Source: Paraburkholderia sp. BL25I1N1 | Lineage (GTDB): Bacteria; Pseudomonadota; Gammaproteobacteria; Burkholderiales; Burkholderiaceae | Direction: 5' to 3' | DNA length: 64,000 nucleotides | NCBI RefSeq assembly: GCF_003002025.1 | Contig: NZ_PVZB01000016.1 | Coordinates: 153,139 to 217,138 of the forward strand | Part shown: positions 1 to 8,826 of the stretch, one piece after another | Position numbering within the stretch: the first letter of the stretch is position 1 | Layout of the letters: the number at the start of each line of letters is the position of its first letter | Notes under the pieces: model-generated | Database searches by the model: none | What the model was told of the DNA's origin: nothing | Seen by the model: only the letters and a program-made list of their open reading frames with translations | Translations under genes and position numbers: made by a program

Positions 1-1
1 A

Positions 2-1102
2 CGCATCATCCCTGTTGCCGATCTCAGCGCCGTGCCGGTCATTGCCGGCCCCGTGCAGACGCCCAGCGGCGCGCTGCACGACACGCTTGCGCGGCCGTTG
101 CGCGACCTGCGCATTTCGGTCACGGATCGCTGCAATTTCCGGTGCGTCTATTGCATGCCTCGCGCGGTGTTCGACAAGGACTACACGTTTTTGCCGCACA
201 GCGCCTTGCTGAGCTTCGAGGAAATTGAACGGCTGGCGCGACTGTTCGTCGCACACGGCGTCGAGAAAATCCGTCTGACGGGCGGCGAACCGCTATTGCG
301 TAAGAATCTGGAATTCCTGATCGAACGCCTCGCGCAACTGACCACGCCGGCGGGCCGTCCGCTCGATCTGACGCTGACCACCAACGGTTCGCTGCTGGAA
401 CGCAAGGCACGCAGCCTGAAAGACGCCGGTTTGACCCGAGTCACGGTGAGCCTCGACGCGCTCGACGACACGCTGTTCCGCCGCATGAACGATGCGGACT
501 TCGCCGTCGGCGACGTGCTGGACGGCATTGCCGCGGCGCACGCGGTAGGCCTCGCGCCGGTCAAGGTCAACATGGTCGTCAAGCGCGGCACCAACGACAG
601 CGAAATCGTGCCGATGGCGCGTCACTTCAAAGGCTCGGGCGCGGTGCTGCGCTTCATCGAATACATGGACGTAGGCACGTCGAACGGCTGGAACATGACG
701 GAAGTGCTGCCGTCCGCCGACGTCGTCACGCGCATTGCCGAGCACTTCCCGCTTGCGCCGCTCGAAGCGCACAGCGCCGCCGAGACTGCGCAGCGCTGGG
801 GCTACGTCGACGGCGGCGGCGAGATCGGTGTGATTTCGAGTGTGACGCGCGCGTTTTGCGGCAGCTGCACGCGAGCGCGTCTGTCGACCGAAGGCAAGCT
901 CTACCTGTGCCTGTTCGCCTCGTCGGGGCACGACCTGCGCGCGCTGGTGCGCAACGGCGCGAGCGACGCCGACATCGCCACCGCCATCGCCGAAATCTGG
1001 CAGGAGCGCGGCGACCGCTATTCGCAACTGCGCGGCAGCAACGCCGCCGAGTCGCTCGTGCGCGATGGCCGCCGCGTCGAGATGTCGTACATCGGCGGCT
1101 GA
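2..1102 (+). CDS. moaA: GTP 3',8-cyclase MoaA (5' end outside the window)
   Basis: Radical SAM enzyme for the first step of molybdenum cofactor synthesis, converting GTP to 3',8-cyclo-GTP. Counting from a GTG at 32, the SAM-type cluster motif is C34-x3-C38-x2-C41 within VTDRCNFRCVYC. A second cluster motif, CGSC followed about 14 residues later by LCLF, lies near the C-terminus, and the protein ends in the Gly-Gly tail typical of MoaA. The frame stays open from base 2 (reading RIIPVADLSAVPV before the usual core), so the true start is probably a few codons left of the window edge rather than the GTG at 32. It heads a compact run with mobA and moeA. Confidence 0.95.
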   Translation, partial: RIIPVADLSAVPVIAGPVQTPSGALHDTLARPLRDLRISVTDRCNFRCVYCMPRAVFDKDYTFLPHSALLSFEEIERLARLFVAHGVEKIRLTGGEPLLRKNLEFLIERLAQLTTPAGRPLDLTLTTNGSLLERKARSLKDAGLTRVTVSLDALDDTLFRRMNDADFAVGDVLDGIAAAHAVGLAPVKVNMVVKRGTNDSEIVPMARHFKGSGAVLRFIEYMDVGTSNGWNMTEVLPSADVVTRIAEHFPLAPLEAHSAAETAQRWGYVDGGGEIGVISSVTRAFCGSCTRARLSTEGKLYLCLFASSGHDLRALVRNGASDADIATAIAEIWQERGDRYSQLRGSNAAESLVRDGRRVEMSYIGG

Positions 1103-1112
1103 GCGGCGGCAC

Positions 1113-1727
1113 GTGAAGCCGACGCGCGACCACATCACCGGACTGTTGCTTGCGGGCGGCCGCGGCATGCGCATGGGCGGCGCCGATAAGGGTCTGCAAA
1201 TGCTGCATGGCGAGCCGCTCGCCGTCCATGTGCTCAAGCGCCTCGCGCCGCAAACCGGCGCCCTGCTGATCAGCGCCAATCGTCACCCTGAGGCCTACAG
1301 CGCGCTCGGTGCGCCGTTCGACGCCAAGGTAGTGGCGGACACTCTGGCCGACTTTCCGGGCCCGCTGGCAGGCTTGCTCGCGGGGCTACGTGCAGCCGGT
1401 GGCAATTATCTACTCAGCGCTCCCTGCGACTCACCGTGGCTGCCCGCCGACCTGGCCGAACGCCTCGCGCACGCGCTGGCCTCGAACGAGGCCGACATCG
1501 CCACGGTCACCACCATCGACGCGCACGGCCAAACGTCCTTGCATCCGGTCTTCGCGTTTCTGCGCACGAGTCTCGCCGACGATCTCTCGGCCTTCCTCGA
1601 AGCCGGCGAGCGTAAAGTGCGCGCGTGGTACGCGCGCCACAAGACGGTGGAAGTCGTCTTTACCGACGAGCGCGCGTTTTACAATATCAATTCGCTACAG
1701 GAACTCGCCGACCTCCAGCGTGATTGA
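1113..1727 (+). CDS. mobA: Molybdenum cofactor guanylyltransferase MobA
   Basis: Transfers GMP to molybdopterin to form the guanine dinucleotide cofactor used by DMSO-reductase-family enzymes. The N-terminus has the nucleotidyltransferase signature LLLAGGRGMRMGGADKG; later motifs include DTLADFPGPLAGLLAG and SAPCDSPWLP. The GTG at 1113 is chosen because it puts the signature near residue 10; upstream in-frame sequence overlaps moaA and is not family-like. The length of 204 aa is usual. It starts 11 bp after moaA and is followed by moeA, so the three genes are probably one Moco operon. Confidence 0.93.
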   Translation: MKPTRDHITGLLLAGGRGMRMGGADKGLQMLHGEPLAVHVLKRLAPQTGALLISANRHPEAYSALGAPFDAKVVADTLADFPGPLAGLLAGLRAAGGNYLLSAPCDSPWLPADLAERLAHALASNEADIATVTTIDAHGQTSLHPVFAFLRTSLADDLSAFLEAGERKVRAWYARHKTVEVVFTDERAFYNINSLQELADLQRD

Positions 1728-1801
1728 GGCCACGGTTGAAATCCCGCTCCGGCCGCACGGCAACCGCCGCTTCCGCCGCCGGTCGCGACGCTCAGCTCTT
1801 C

Positions 1802-3103
1802 ATGACCACGCCTAACGAATTTTCCCGCTGCGTCGCGCAGTACGATCCTCACGCGCTGCCTGTCCCGGCCGCACAGGCAATTGTTCGCCAGTGGGCCGCG
1901 CCAGTCACGGCCATTGAACGCTTGGCCTTGCGCGACGCGCTCGACCGCGTGCTCGCGGCCGATATCGTGTCGCCAATCGACGTCCCCTCGCACGACAATT
2001 CCGCCATGGACGGCTACGCGTTCAACCGCGCGGCACTCGCCACGGGCGCGGCCACGGTCGAATTGGCGATCGTCGGCAAGGCGCTGGCCGGGCATCCGTT
2101 CGCGGGCCGCGTCGAGGCCTCGCAATGCGTGCGCGTGATGACCGGCGCCTGCATGCCGGCCGACTGCGACACGGTCGTCCCGCAAGAGCTCGTCGAGCGC
2201 GGCACCGATTCCGTTTCAATTCGCTTTGCGGCCAATGCAGTAACGGCCGGCGCAAATCGACGCCTCGCCGGCGAAGACCTCGCGCGCGGCCATGCCGCGC
2301 TGCGATCGGGCCGCATCATGCGTGCGTCGGACCTCGGCTTGCTGGCCTCGCTCGGTATCGGCGAAGTCAATGTCAGGCGGCGTTTGCGCGTCGCTTTCTT
2401 CTCGACCGGCGACGAATTGCGCTCGCTCGGCGAGCCGCTCGATCCAGGCTGCGTGTACGACAGCAACCGCTACACGCTGTTCGCCATGCTGCGGCGCCTG
2501 AACATCGACGCACTCGATCTCGGCGTAGTGCGCGACGAACCCGCCGCAATGGAAGGCGCCTTGCGCAGCGCCGCGGCGAATGCCGACGTGGTGCTGACCT
2601 CGGGCGGCGTCTCGGTCGGCGAGGCGGATTTCACGAGGCAACTGCTGCAAACTTTTGGCGACGTCGCGTTCTGGAATCTCGCCATGCGCCCAGGCCGACC
2701 ACTCGCCTTCGGCCGCGTCTGGTCCGGTGAGCGTCCGGGTGTCGGGCGTCCCGCGTTATTCTTCGGTTTGCCGGGCAATCCGGTCGCCGTGATGGTGGCG
2801 TTCTATCAGATCGTGCGCGAGGTGCTGTTGCTGATGTCGGGCGCCACGCCGCAACCGCTGCCGGTCATTCACGCCATGAGCCGGCGGGCCATCCGCAAAC
2901 GCGCCGGGCGCACCGAGTTCCAGCGCGGTCTGGCCGAGCAGGACGTGCATGGACAATGGCACGTCACGCCGACCGGTTCGCAGAGCTCCGGCGTGCTGAG
3001 TTCGATGAGCGAAGCTAATTGCTTCATCGTGCTCGGGCACGATGAAGGCGAGATCGCCGAAGGTGAACGCGTCGCCATCATGCTGTTCGACGGACTCATC
3101 TGA
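1802..3103 (+). CDS. moeA: Molybdopterin molybdenumtransferase MoeA
   Basis: Inserts molybdate into adenylated molybdopterin. The 433-aa protein has the N-terminal DNSAMDGYAF motif, the central STGDEL and VYDSNRY motifs, TSGGVSVGEADF, and the FGLPGNPVAVMV motif of the MoaB/MoeA-like domain. The frame is open upstream to 1724, but the ATG at 1802 (MTTPNEF) gives the normal N-terminus; the extra upstream residues are low-complexity. It is the third gene of the local Moco cluster. The adenylyltransferase partner (mog) is in this window too, near 39.8 kb. Confidence 0.94.
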   Translation: MTTPNEFSRCVAQYDPHALPVPAAQAIVRQWAAPVTAIERLALRDALDRVLAADIVSPIDVPSHDNSAMDGYAFNRAALATGAATVELAIVGKALAGHPFAGRVEASQCVRVMTGACMPADCDTVVPQELVERGTDSVSIRFAANAVTAGANRRLAGEDLARGHAALRSGRIMRASDLGLLASLGIGEVNVRRRLRVAFFSTGDELRSLGEPLDPGCVYDSNRYTLFAMLRRLNIDALDLGVVRDEPAAMEGALRSAAANADVVLTSGGVSVGEADFTRQLLQTFGDVAFWNLAMRPGRPLAFGRVWSGERPGVGRPALFFGLPGNPVAVMVAFYQIVREVLLLMSGATPQPLPVIHAMSRRAIRKRAGRTEFQRGLAEQDVHGQWHVTPTGSQSSGVLSSMSEANCFIVLGHDEGEIAEGERVAIMLFDGLI

Positions 3104-3190
3104 CGGCTGACGCGGGGCTGAGGCAACGCACCCGCCAGCGCTCATTTGCTGCTTTACCCACTACTACTACGACACACGGGTTTGACTTAC

Positions 3191-3466
3191 ATGAAAAAAC
3201 AGATCTCGTTCATTGCACCGGGACAGACGGCCAAAGCACTCATCCTCGTGTACCTGACGTTTTCGGTGCCGATCGTGCTGCTGGGCGTGCTGGTCGCGTT
3301 CGTGCGCTATGGCTCGGTGGAACTGAGCACGGTGTTCAGCGCGCTGCTGCTGAATGCGATTCTCGGTTTCATCCTGCTGTGGATCGCATGCCATGCGTAT
3401 AACTGGGTGGCGTCCCGCTTCGGCGGCATTGAAATCCATCTAACCGACGCACCGGAAGAGGCGTAA
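3191..3466 (+). CDS. Small two-helix membrane protein, function unknown
   Basis: A 91-aa protein starting MKKQISFIAPGQTAK, with two hydrophobic segments (about residues 15-38 and 47-70) and a short polar C-terminus. No enzymatic motif is visible and I do not recognise the family. The ATG at 3191 is preferred over upstream starts because it gives a short basic N-terminus directly before the first helix. Its TAA overlaps the ATG of the next gene by one base, so the acetyltransferase is probably translationally coupled to it. Confidence 0.75.
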   Translation: MKKQISFIAPGQTAKALILVYLTFSVPIVLLGVLVAFVRYGSVELSTVFSALLLNAILGFILLWIACHAYNWVASRFGGIEIHLTDAPEEA

Positions 3467-3954
3467 TGCCCGCGACGATCCGCGCCGCTACGCCCGCGGA
3501 CACCGGTGCCATTTTCGCGCTGACGTACGAACTCGCGCAGTTCGAAAGTCTCACGCACGTGTTCGTCGCGACCGAAGACGGCTTGCGCGACGCGCTATTC
3601 GGGGCGCGGCCTTCAATCGAGGCGCTGGTGGCGGAAAACGAAGGCCGCATCGTCGGCTATGCGCTGTTCTTCCACAATTACTCGAGCTTCGTCGGCAAGC
3701 GCGGACTGTATCTGGAAGACGTCTACGTGCAACCCTCGCAACGCGGTAGCGGTCTTGGCACCGCGTTGTTGCAGCGTCTTGCCGCATTGGCGGTGGAACG
3801 ACAATGCGGGCGGTTCGAATGGACCGTGCTGGACTGGAACCAGCAGGCCATCAGCTTCTATGAAAAGATGGGCGCGACTGTCATGCCGGATTGGCGTGTG
3901 GTGCGTCTGACAGGTGAGGCGCTGGAACAGCTGGCGGCGGGCGCAAGCGCCTGA
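3466..3954 (+). CDS. GNAT family N-acetyltransferase
   Basis: A 162-aa single-domain GNAT protein. The acetyl-CoA pyrophosphate loop is QRGSGLG (about residues 89-95), preceded by the beta4 strand LYLEDVYV. The WNQQAISFYEKMGA segment is the usual C-terminal GNAT motif. The YLEDVYV and WNQ..FYEKMGA pattern resembles diamine or spermidine/spermine N-acetyltransferases, so a small amine is the best substrate guess, but the sequence does not prove it. It overlaps the upstream membrane-protein gene by one base. Confidence 0.85.
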   Translation: MPATIRAATPADTGAIFALTYELAQFESLTHVFVATEDGLRDALFGARPSIEALVAENEGRIVGYALFFHNYSSFVGKRGLYLEDVYVQPSQRGSGLGTALLQRLAALAVERQCGRFEWTVLDWNQQAISFYEKMGATVMPDWRVVRLTGEALEQLAAGASA

Positions 3955-4040
3955 GCGAGTGCCGGACGTGTTCTTGCGTTGCTTTTCGCCGAGCCAGTTT
4001 GCCGCGCCGCCGCGACTAGCCCACCGCTAGCAGCATTCCG

Positions 4041-5489
4041 TCACTGCTCGTCGGGATCCACGCCCGACAGCGCATCGCCGAGCAACCCACTCGCCTCTTC
4101 ACCCGGCAACGCCTCGACGTCGCGCAATCGGCGGCTCATGACGCGCGTGCGTGTTTCCGCCGCTTCAATGGAGCGCGTCACCGTCTCCAGTTGCGCCTTC
4201 GTTTTGGCCAGCACGTCGCCGAATTTGCCGAACTCCGTTTTCACCGCGCCGAGCACCTGCCATACCTCGCTCGATCGCTTTTCGATCGCGAGCGTGCGGA
4301 AACCCATCTGCAAACTATTGAGCAAGGCGGTCAGCGTAGTCGGCCCCGCAATCGTCACGCGATAGTCGCGTTGCAACAGGTCCGTCAAGCCTGGCCGGCG
4401 CAACACTTCCGCATATAACCCTTCGGTCGGCAGAAACAGCAGCGCGAAGTCGGTGGTGTGCGGCGGCGACACGTACTTCTCCGCGATCATGCGCGCCTCG
4501 GCACGAATCCGCGCTTCGAGCGCACGCGACGCGTCCTCCACCGCGACCGGATCGGCGCGCTCCTGCGCTTCGATCAGACGCTCGTAGTCTTCACGCGGAA
4601 ATTTGGCATCGATGGGCAGCCACACAGGTGTCGCCGCAGCGCCCTGCTCCGCGCGTCCCGGCAGCTTGATCGCGAACTCGACGCGCTCCGCGCTTCTCGG
4701 CACCGTCGCAATGTTCTTCGCGTACTGGTCGGCGGTGAGCAGTTGCTCGAGCAGCGCTTCGAGCTGCACTTCACCCCACGTGCCGCGCGTCTTCACATTC
4801 GTGAGAACCTTTTTCAGATCGCCGACGCCGGCGGCCAGCGTCTGCATCTCGCCCAGTCCGCGGTGCACCTGTTCGAGCCGGTCCGACACCAGCTTGAACG
4901 ACTCGCCCAAACGCTGTTCAAGCGTAGCGTGCAATTTTTCGTCGACGGTGCGGCGCATTTCGTCGAGCTTGAGCGAGTTGTTCGCCTCGATATCCTTCAA
5001 CCGCTGCTCGATGGTCGCGCGCACCTCGGCGAAGCGGCGGTCGTTCGCCTCGGTGAGTTGCCCCAACTGCAGGCTCAGCGTATCGCCGAACTGCTTGAGC
5101 GAGCGGCCCTGTTCGTCGCGCGCCTGCTGGGCCTGCGCCTGCAGACTGTGGCGCACGGCGTCGAGCTGCTGGGCGAAACCGTCGATCTTGCCGCCCTGCA
5201 CCGTCGTCATGCTGCTGAACTGCGCGGCCAGCGTCTGCTGAAAATGCGCGAAGCCGCTGCTCTGTTCGGTACGCGACACGCGCGCCGTCTCGGTGATGTC
5301 GTTGCGCAGTTGCCGCTCAAGCCGCTCGTAGGCGTGCGCTTGCGCGTCGGCCGTGGCGTCCATGCGTTCGTTGAGCAACTCGAACTGCTCGTTGTCCTCC
5401 GCCCGGCCATGAGCACGCATCAGCAAAACCAGAGCGATAACCAACGCGACCGCCAGCACGGCAACGGCCGCCACCAGATACATTGTCAT
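4041..5489 (-). CDS. rmuC: DNA recombination protein RmuC
   Basis: A 482-aa RmuC-family protein, a predicted membrane-anchored coiled-coil protein with a restriction-endonuclease-like core that limits certain recombination events. It has an N-terminal transmembrane helix (about residues 4-24), a long coiled coil (about 30-230), then the conserved core beginning TRGTWGEVQLEALLEQLL and continuing PVWLPIDAKFPREDYERL. Its start overlaps the end of the upstream dehydrogenase gene by 4 bp (5486-5489), indicating coupled translation. Confidence 0.93.
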   Translation of the reverse strand: MTMYLVAAVAVLAVALVIALVLLMRAHGRAEDNEQFELLNERMDATADAQAHAYERLERQLRNDITETARVSRTEQSSGFAHFQQTLAAQFSSMTTVQGGKIDGFAQQLDAVRHSLQAQAQQARDEQGRSLKQFGDTLSLQLGQLTEANDRRFAEVRATIEQRLKDIEANNSLKLDEMRRTVDEKLHATLEQRLGESFKLVSDRLEQVHRGLGEMQTLAAGVGDLKKVLTNVKTRGTWGEVQLEALLEQLLTADQYAKNIATVPRSAERVEFAIKLPGRAEQGAAATPVWLPIDAKFPREDYERLIEAQERADPVAVEDASRALEARIRAEARMIAEKYVSPPHTTDFALLFLPTEGLYAEVLRRPGLTDLLQRDYRVTIAGPTTLTALLNSLQMGFRTLAIEKRSSEVWQVLGAVKTEFGKFGDVLAKTKAQLETVTRSIEAAETRTRVMSRRLRDVEALPGEEASGLLGDALSGVDPDEQ

Positions 5490-6475
5490 GAACGCGCCTT
5501 GCCGATGACCTCGGGGTTGACCGGATTCGGCGGCCGCCCCGCGCGCGGACCTTCGCCCAGGCCTGCGATCAGGTTGTCAGCGGCGAGATTCGCCATGGCG
5601 CGGCGCGTGGCTTCAGTGGCGCTGGCAATGTGCGGCGTGAGCACGACATTCGGCACGCTGAGCAGATCCTGATTCAGATTCGGCTCACCTTCGAACACAT
5701 CGAGACCGGCGGCGGCAATCTGCTTCGAGCGCAACGCTTCGACGAGCGCCGCGTCGTCGACGATACCGCCGCGCGCGATATTGGTGAGCGTCGCGCTCGG
5801 CTTCATCAGCGCGAGTTCTGCCGCGCCGATCGTGTGATGGTTCTCCTTCATGTACGGCAGCACGAGCACGACGTGATCGGCACGCCGCAACAGATCCTGC
5901 TTCGATGCGTACTCCGCGTTCAGCTCGGCCTCGATCTCCGGCGCCACGCGCGAACGGTTGTGATAAATCACCTGCATGTTGAAACCCTTGGCACGACGCG
6001 CAAGCGCCTGGCCGATACGGCCCATGCCGATCACGCCGAGCGTCGAGCCGTGCAGATCGCTGCCGAGGAACGCGTCGTACGCCCATTTCTGCCACTGGCC
6101 CGCGCGCAGCCAGTGCTCCGATTCGGTGATGCGGCGAGCCGCCGCCATCATCAGCGCCCAGCCGAAGTCCGCGGTCGATTCGTTGAGCACGTCCGGCGTA
6201 TTGGTGCCGAGCACGTTGGCCGCGTTGAAGGCTGCCATGTCGAAGTTGTTGTAGCCCACCGCCATATTCGACACCACGCGCAGACGCGGCGCCGCGGCGA
6301 GTTCGGCGGCGCCGACCGGGTCGCCCGCGGTCAGCGCGCCGTCTTTATCCGCGAGACGACGTTTCAGTTCGTCGGCGGGCAACACGTCGCCCTGATTCCA
6401 GTCGACGTCGAAATACTGTTTGAGCCGTTCGATCACATCGGGAAAAATCGGGCGGGCGACGAGGATCTTCTGCAT
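5486..6475 (-). CDS. D-2-hydroxyacid dehydrogenase (glyoxylate/hydroxypyruvate reductase type)
   Basis: A 329-aa NAD(P)-dependent 2-hydroxyacid dehydrogenase. The nucleotide-binding motif is GVIGMGRIGQALARRAKG. The catalytic residues sit in NIARGG (Arg), DVFEGEP (Glu) and LTPHIAS (His), in the expected order. It resembles GhrB and 2-ketogluconate reductases more than phosphoglycerate dehydrogenase, because there is no C-terminal ACT domain. Substrate could be glyoxylate, hydroxypyruvate or 2-ketogluconate. It lies directly upstream of rmuC and downstream of the antiporter on the same strand. Confidence 0.88.
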   Translation of the reverse strand: MQKILVARPIFPDVIERLKQYFDVDWNQGDVLPADELKRRLADKDGALTAGDPVGAAELAAAPRLRVVSNMAVGYNNFDMAAFNAANVLGTNTPDVLNESTADFGWALMMAAARRITESEHWLRAGQWQKWAYDAFLGSDLHGSTLGVIGMGRIGQALARRAKGFNMQVIYHNRSRVAPEIEAELNAEYASKQDLLRRADHVVLVLPYMKENHHTIGAAELALMKPSATLTNIARGGIVDDAALVEALRSKQIAAAGLDVFEGEPNLNQDLLSVPNVVLTPHIASATEATRRAMANLAADNLIAGLGEGPRAGRPPNPVNPEVIGKARS

Positions 6476-6517
6476 TGCAATTCTCCGTAAAACGCGTCGA
6501 GTTCGATTGCCTCGGCG

Positions 6518-7948
6518 TCAAAAAAAGAGCCAGCCGGTGACGAGGAAAAGCGGCAGCAACACGGCGGCTGACCAGCCCATATACGCGAAAAAACCCGGCA
6601 TGCGAACGCCGCGCGATTCCGCGATGGCCTTCACCATGAAGTTCGGCGCATTGCCGATATACGTGTTCGCGCCCATGAACACCGCGCCCGCCGAGATCGC
6701 CGCGAGCGTGGTGGCGCCGGTGGTCATGAGCGTCTGCGCGTCGCCGCCGGCCAGGTTGAAGAACACGAGGTAAGTCGGCGCGTTGTCGAGAAACGAAGAT
6801 AGCAGGCCGGTCGCCCAGAAGTACATCAGATCGTGCGGCTGGCCCGAGGCGTCTTTGACCAGATGAACGATGCCGGCGAACGCGCCCGCCTCGCCGGCGC
6901 GCAGAATCGTGATGACCGGCGCGATCGTCACGAAGATGCCGGCGAACAGTTTGGCCACTTCTTCGATCGGCGCCCAGTTGAAGTCGTTGCCCGCGCGAGC
7001 CGCGCGCGGCGTGAGCGCCAGCGAGAGCAGAGTGACGACGATCAGTGCGGCATCGCGCACGGCACTCTGCAAAGCCACCTGCGTGCCGAACACGTCGAAC
7101 TCCACGTCCGGTTTCCACAGCCCGCTCATCAGCACGAGCGCGATCACCACGGCCAGCAACACGAAATTGATTTTGCCGTCGATGCCGAGTGGCGGCGTGT
7201 CGGGTGTCGGATCGAGAAAGAGGGAACGCTCTTCCTCGCGCCGATGAAAGTAATACGAGTCCAGCGCATAGAACGCGATCAGCAGCACACCGCAGACGAA
7301 CAGCATCGGCAGCGCGAGATGCATGGTGGTCCAGAAGAAACTCACGCCCTGCAGAAAGCCGAGAAAGAGCGGCGGGTCACCCAGCGGCGAAAGCGACCCT
7401 CCCGCGTTGGCCACGAGGAAGATAAAAAACACGACCACGTGAACGACGTGCTTGCGATTGTCGTTGGCGCGCAGCAGCGGGCGAATCAGCAGCATCGCCG
7501 CGCCCGTCGTGCCCATGATGCTGGCGAGCAAGGTGCCGAGCGCGAGGATCGCCGCGTTCAGGCGCGGCGTGCCATGCAGATTGCCGCGTACGCAGACGCC
7601 GCCCGCCACGGTATAGAGCGCCGTCAGCAACACGATGAACGGTATGTATTCTTCGAGCAGCGCATGCACGAGCGTGCCGAATGCGACGCTGCTACCGTAG
7701 TTGACAGCGAACGGCACGAGAAACACAAGCGCCCACGCCGCCGCAATCTTGCCGAAATGGTGATGCCAGAACGCCGGCGCGATCAAGGGAAAGACCGTGA
7801 TCGACAGCAGCACGCCCGCGAACGGCAGCCCCCACAGCGCCGACAAAGTCGCGCCGTCGAGCGTTGCGGCAGATGCCAACTGCGGCCACCCAGCCAGCGT
7901 CAATGCAGCCGCGAACCCCATGCCCGTCCAGGCGGCACGTTGTTTCAT
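6518..7948 (-). CDS. Sodium:proton antiporter, NhaD/ArsB (ion transporter) superfamily
   Basis: A 476-aa polytopic membrane protein with a probable N-terminal signal (MKQRAAWTGMGFAAALTLAG) and about 11-12 hydrophobic segments. Motifs of the NhaD-like group are visible: ASIMGTTGAAMLL, VANAGGSLSPLGDPPLFLGFL, and SSFLDNAPTYLVFFNLAGGDA, which line the transport path in this superfamily. The ATG at 7948 is used; the open frame further upstream is antisense to the next gene and not family-like. It presumably exchanges Na+ for H+ at the inner membrane. The LUD-domain gene upstream is a common neighbour in related genomes as I remember them, with no proven link. Confidence 0.87.
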   Translation of the reverse strand: MKQRAAWTGMGFAAALTLAGWPQLASAATLDGATLSALWGLPFAGVLLSITVFPLIAPAFWHHHFGKIAAAWALVFLVPFAVNYGSSVAFGTLVHALLEEYIPFIVLLTALYTVAGGVCVRGNLHGTPRLNAAILALGTLLASIMGTTGAAMLLIRPLLRANDNRKHVVHVVVFFIFLVANAGGSLSPLGDPPLFLGFLQGVSFFWTTMHLALPMLFVCGVLLIAFYALDSYYFHRREEERSLFLDPTPDTPPLGIDGKINFVLLAVVIALVLMSGLWKPDVEFDVFGTQVALQSAVRDAALIVVTLLSLALTPRAARAGNDFNWAPIEEVAKLFAGIFVTIAPVITILRAGEAGAFAGIVHLVKDASGQPHDLMYFWATGLLSSFLDNAPTYLVFFNLAGGDAQTLMTTGATTLAAISAGAVFMGANTYIGNAPNFMVKAIAESRGVRMPGFFAYMGWSAAVLLPLFLVTGWLFF

Positions 7949-8022
7949 AGATTTGAAGTCCTTGTTATTGCTTAAGGCCGCACAGCGGAGCATGCGTCCT
8001 GATGCACGGGCGCGTTTGCTGC

Positions 8023-8685
8023 TCAGGCGCCCTGCACTACGATCACGTGCACCCGGTACGGCCCATGCGCGCCGAGCACGATGGTCTGTTCGATATCGCC
8101 GGTACGCGAAGGCCCGGAGACGAAGTTGACCGCACGCGGCAGTTCGCCACGTTCCTTGCGGATCAGTGCAAACGCCTCTTCGTGACCTGAGACGATGCGC
8201 GAAGCCGGCACGATCGCAATGTGCGTTTCTGGCAGCAGACCGGCCGAGGCATAAGTTTCCGGCCCCGACAGCAGCACCAGCGTGCCGGTCTCGGCGGTCG
8301 CACAGAAGCAGCCGGTGAGACCGACCACGTCGCCGTCTTGCGGCTTGCGAAACTCGACGGTGAGGCCGGCTTCGGCCCAATGCAGATCTCGCAGCGTTTG
8401 CCAGGCGATGGCCTGCAGCGGCAACGCATGCTGCGCGAGATAGCGGTGCGCCGCGGCCGGCACGTCGCTCAGTGCTTCAACCGAGTCCACCGTGGTCGCC
8501 ATTTTTTGCGCTTCTTCGACGAAGCGTGCAACGAGGTCGGCAGGCATGTCCGGGCGCGGGCCGGCAGGATGACGCGCGAGATAGTCCGCCGCAGCCTCGC
8601 GCTCGGAAGCGGACGGCTCGGGCTCACGCCCTTGCGCCGCGCGGATGCGCGCCAGGATGTTGCGGCGTGCAATCGATGTGTCCAT
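8023..8685 (-). CDS. lutC: LUD-domain protein, LutC/YkgG family
   Basis: A 220-aa protein of the LutC/YkgG family. In known cases this is one subunit of an iron-sulfur L-lactate dehydrogenase (LutABC). It shows the family features GLTGCFCATAETGTLVLLSG, TYASAGLLPETHIAIVPASRIV, and the C-terminal SGPSRTGDIEQTIVLGAHGP. No lutA or lutB gene is in the window. It therefore either partners with subunits encoded elsewhere or has another role. It lies 74 bp upstream of the antiporter on the same strand. Confidence 0.88.
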   Translation of the reverse strand: MDTSIARRNILARIRAAQGREPEPSASEREAAADYLARHPAGPRPDMPADLVARFVEEAQKMATTVDSVEALSDVPAAAHRYLAQHALPLQAIAWQTLRDLHWAEAGLTVEFRKPQDGDVVGLTGCFCATAETGTLVLLSGPETYASAGLLPETHIAIVPASRIVSGHEEAFALIRKERGELPRAVNFVSGPSRTGDIEQTIVLGAHGPYRVHVIVVQGA

Positions 8686-8826
8686 GTGCGAAATCCTCGT
8701 GTCGACAGCCGTGCGATATGGCGAGAATTATACCGGCCGCCCTGCGCGCGAACACCCTGGCCGAACGGTCTATTGCCACGCATCGCACGCGCGGCATAAG
8801 CTACCGGCAGCTAGCGATGAACCGCG

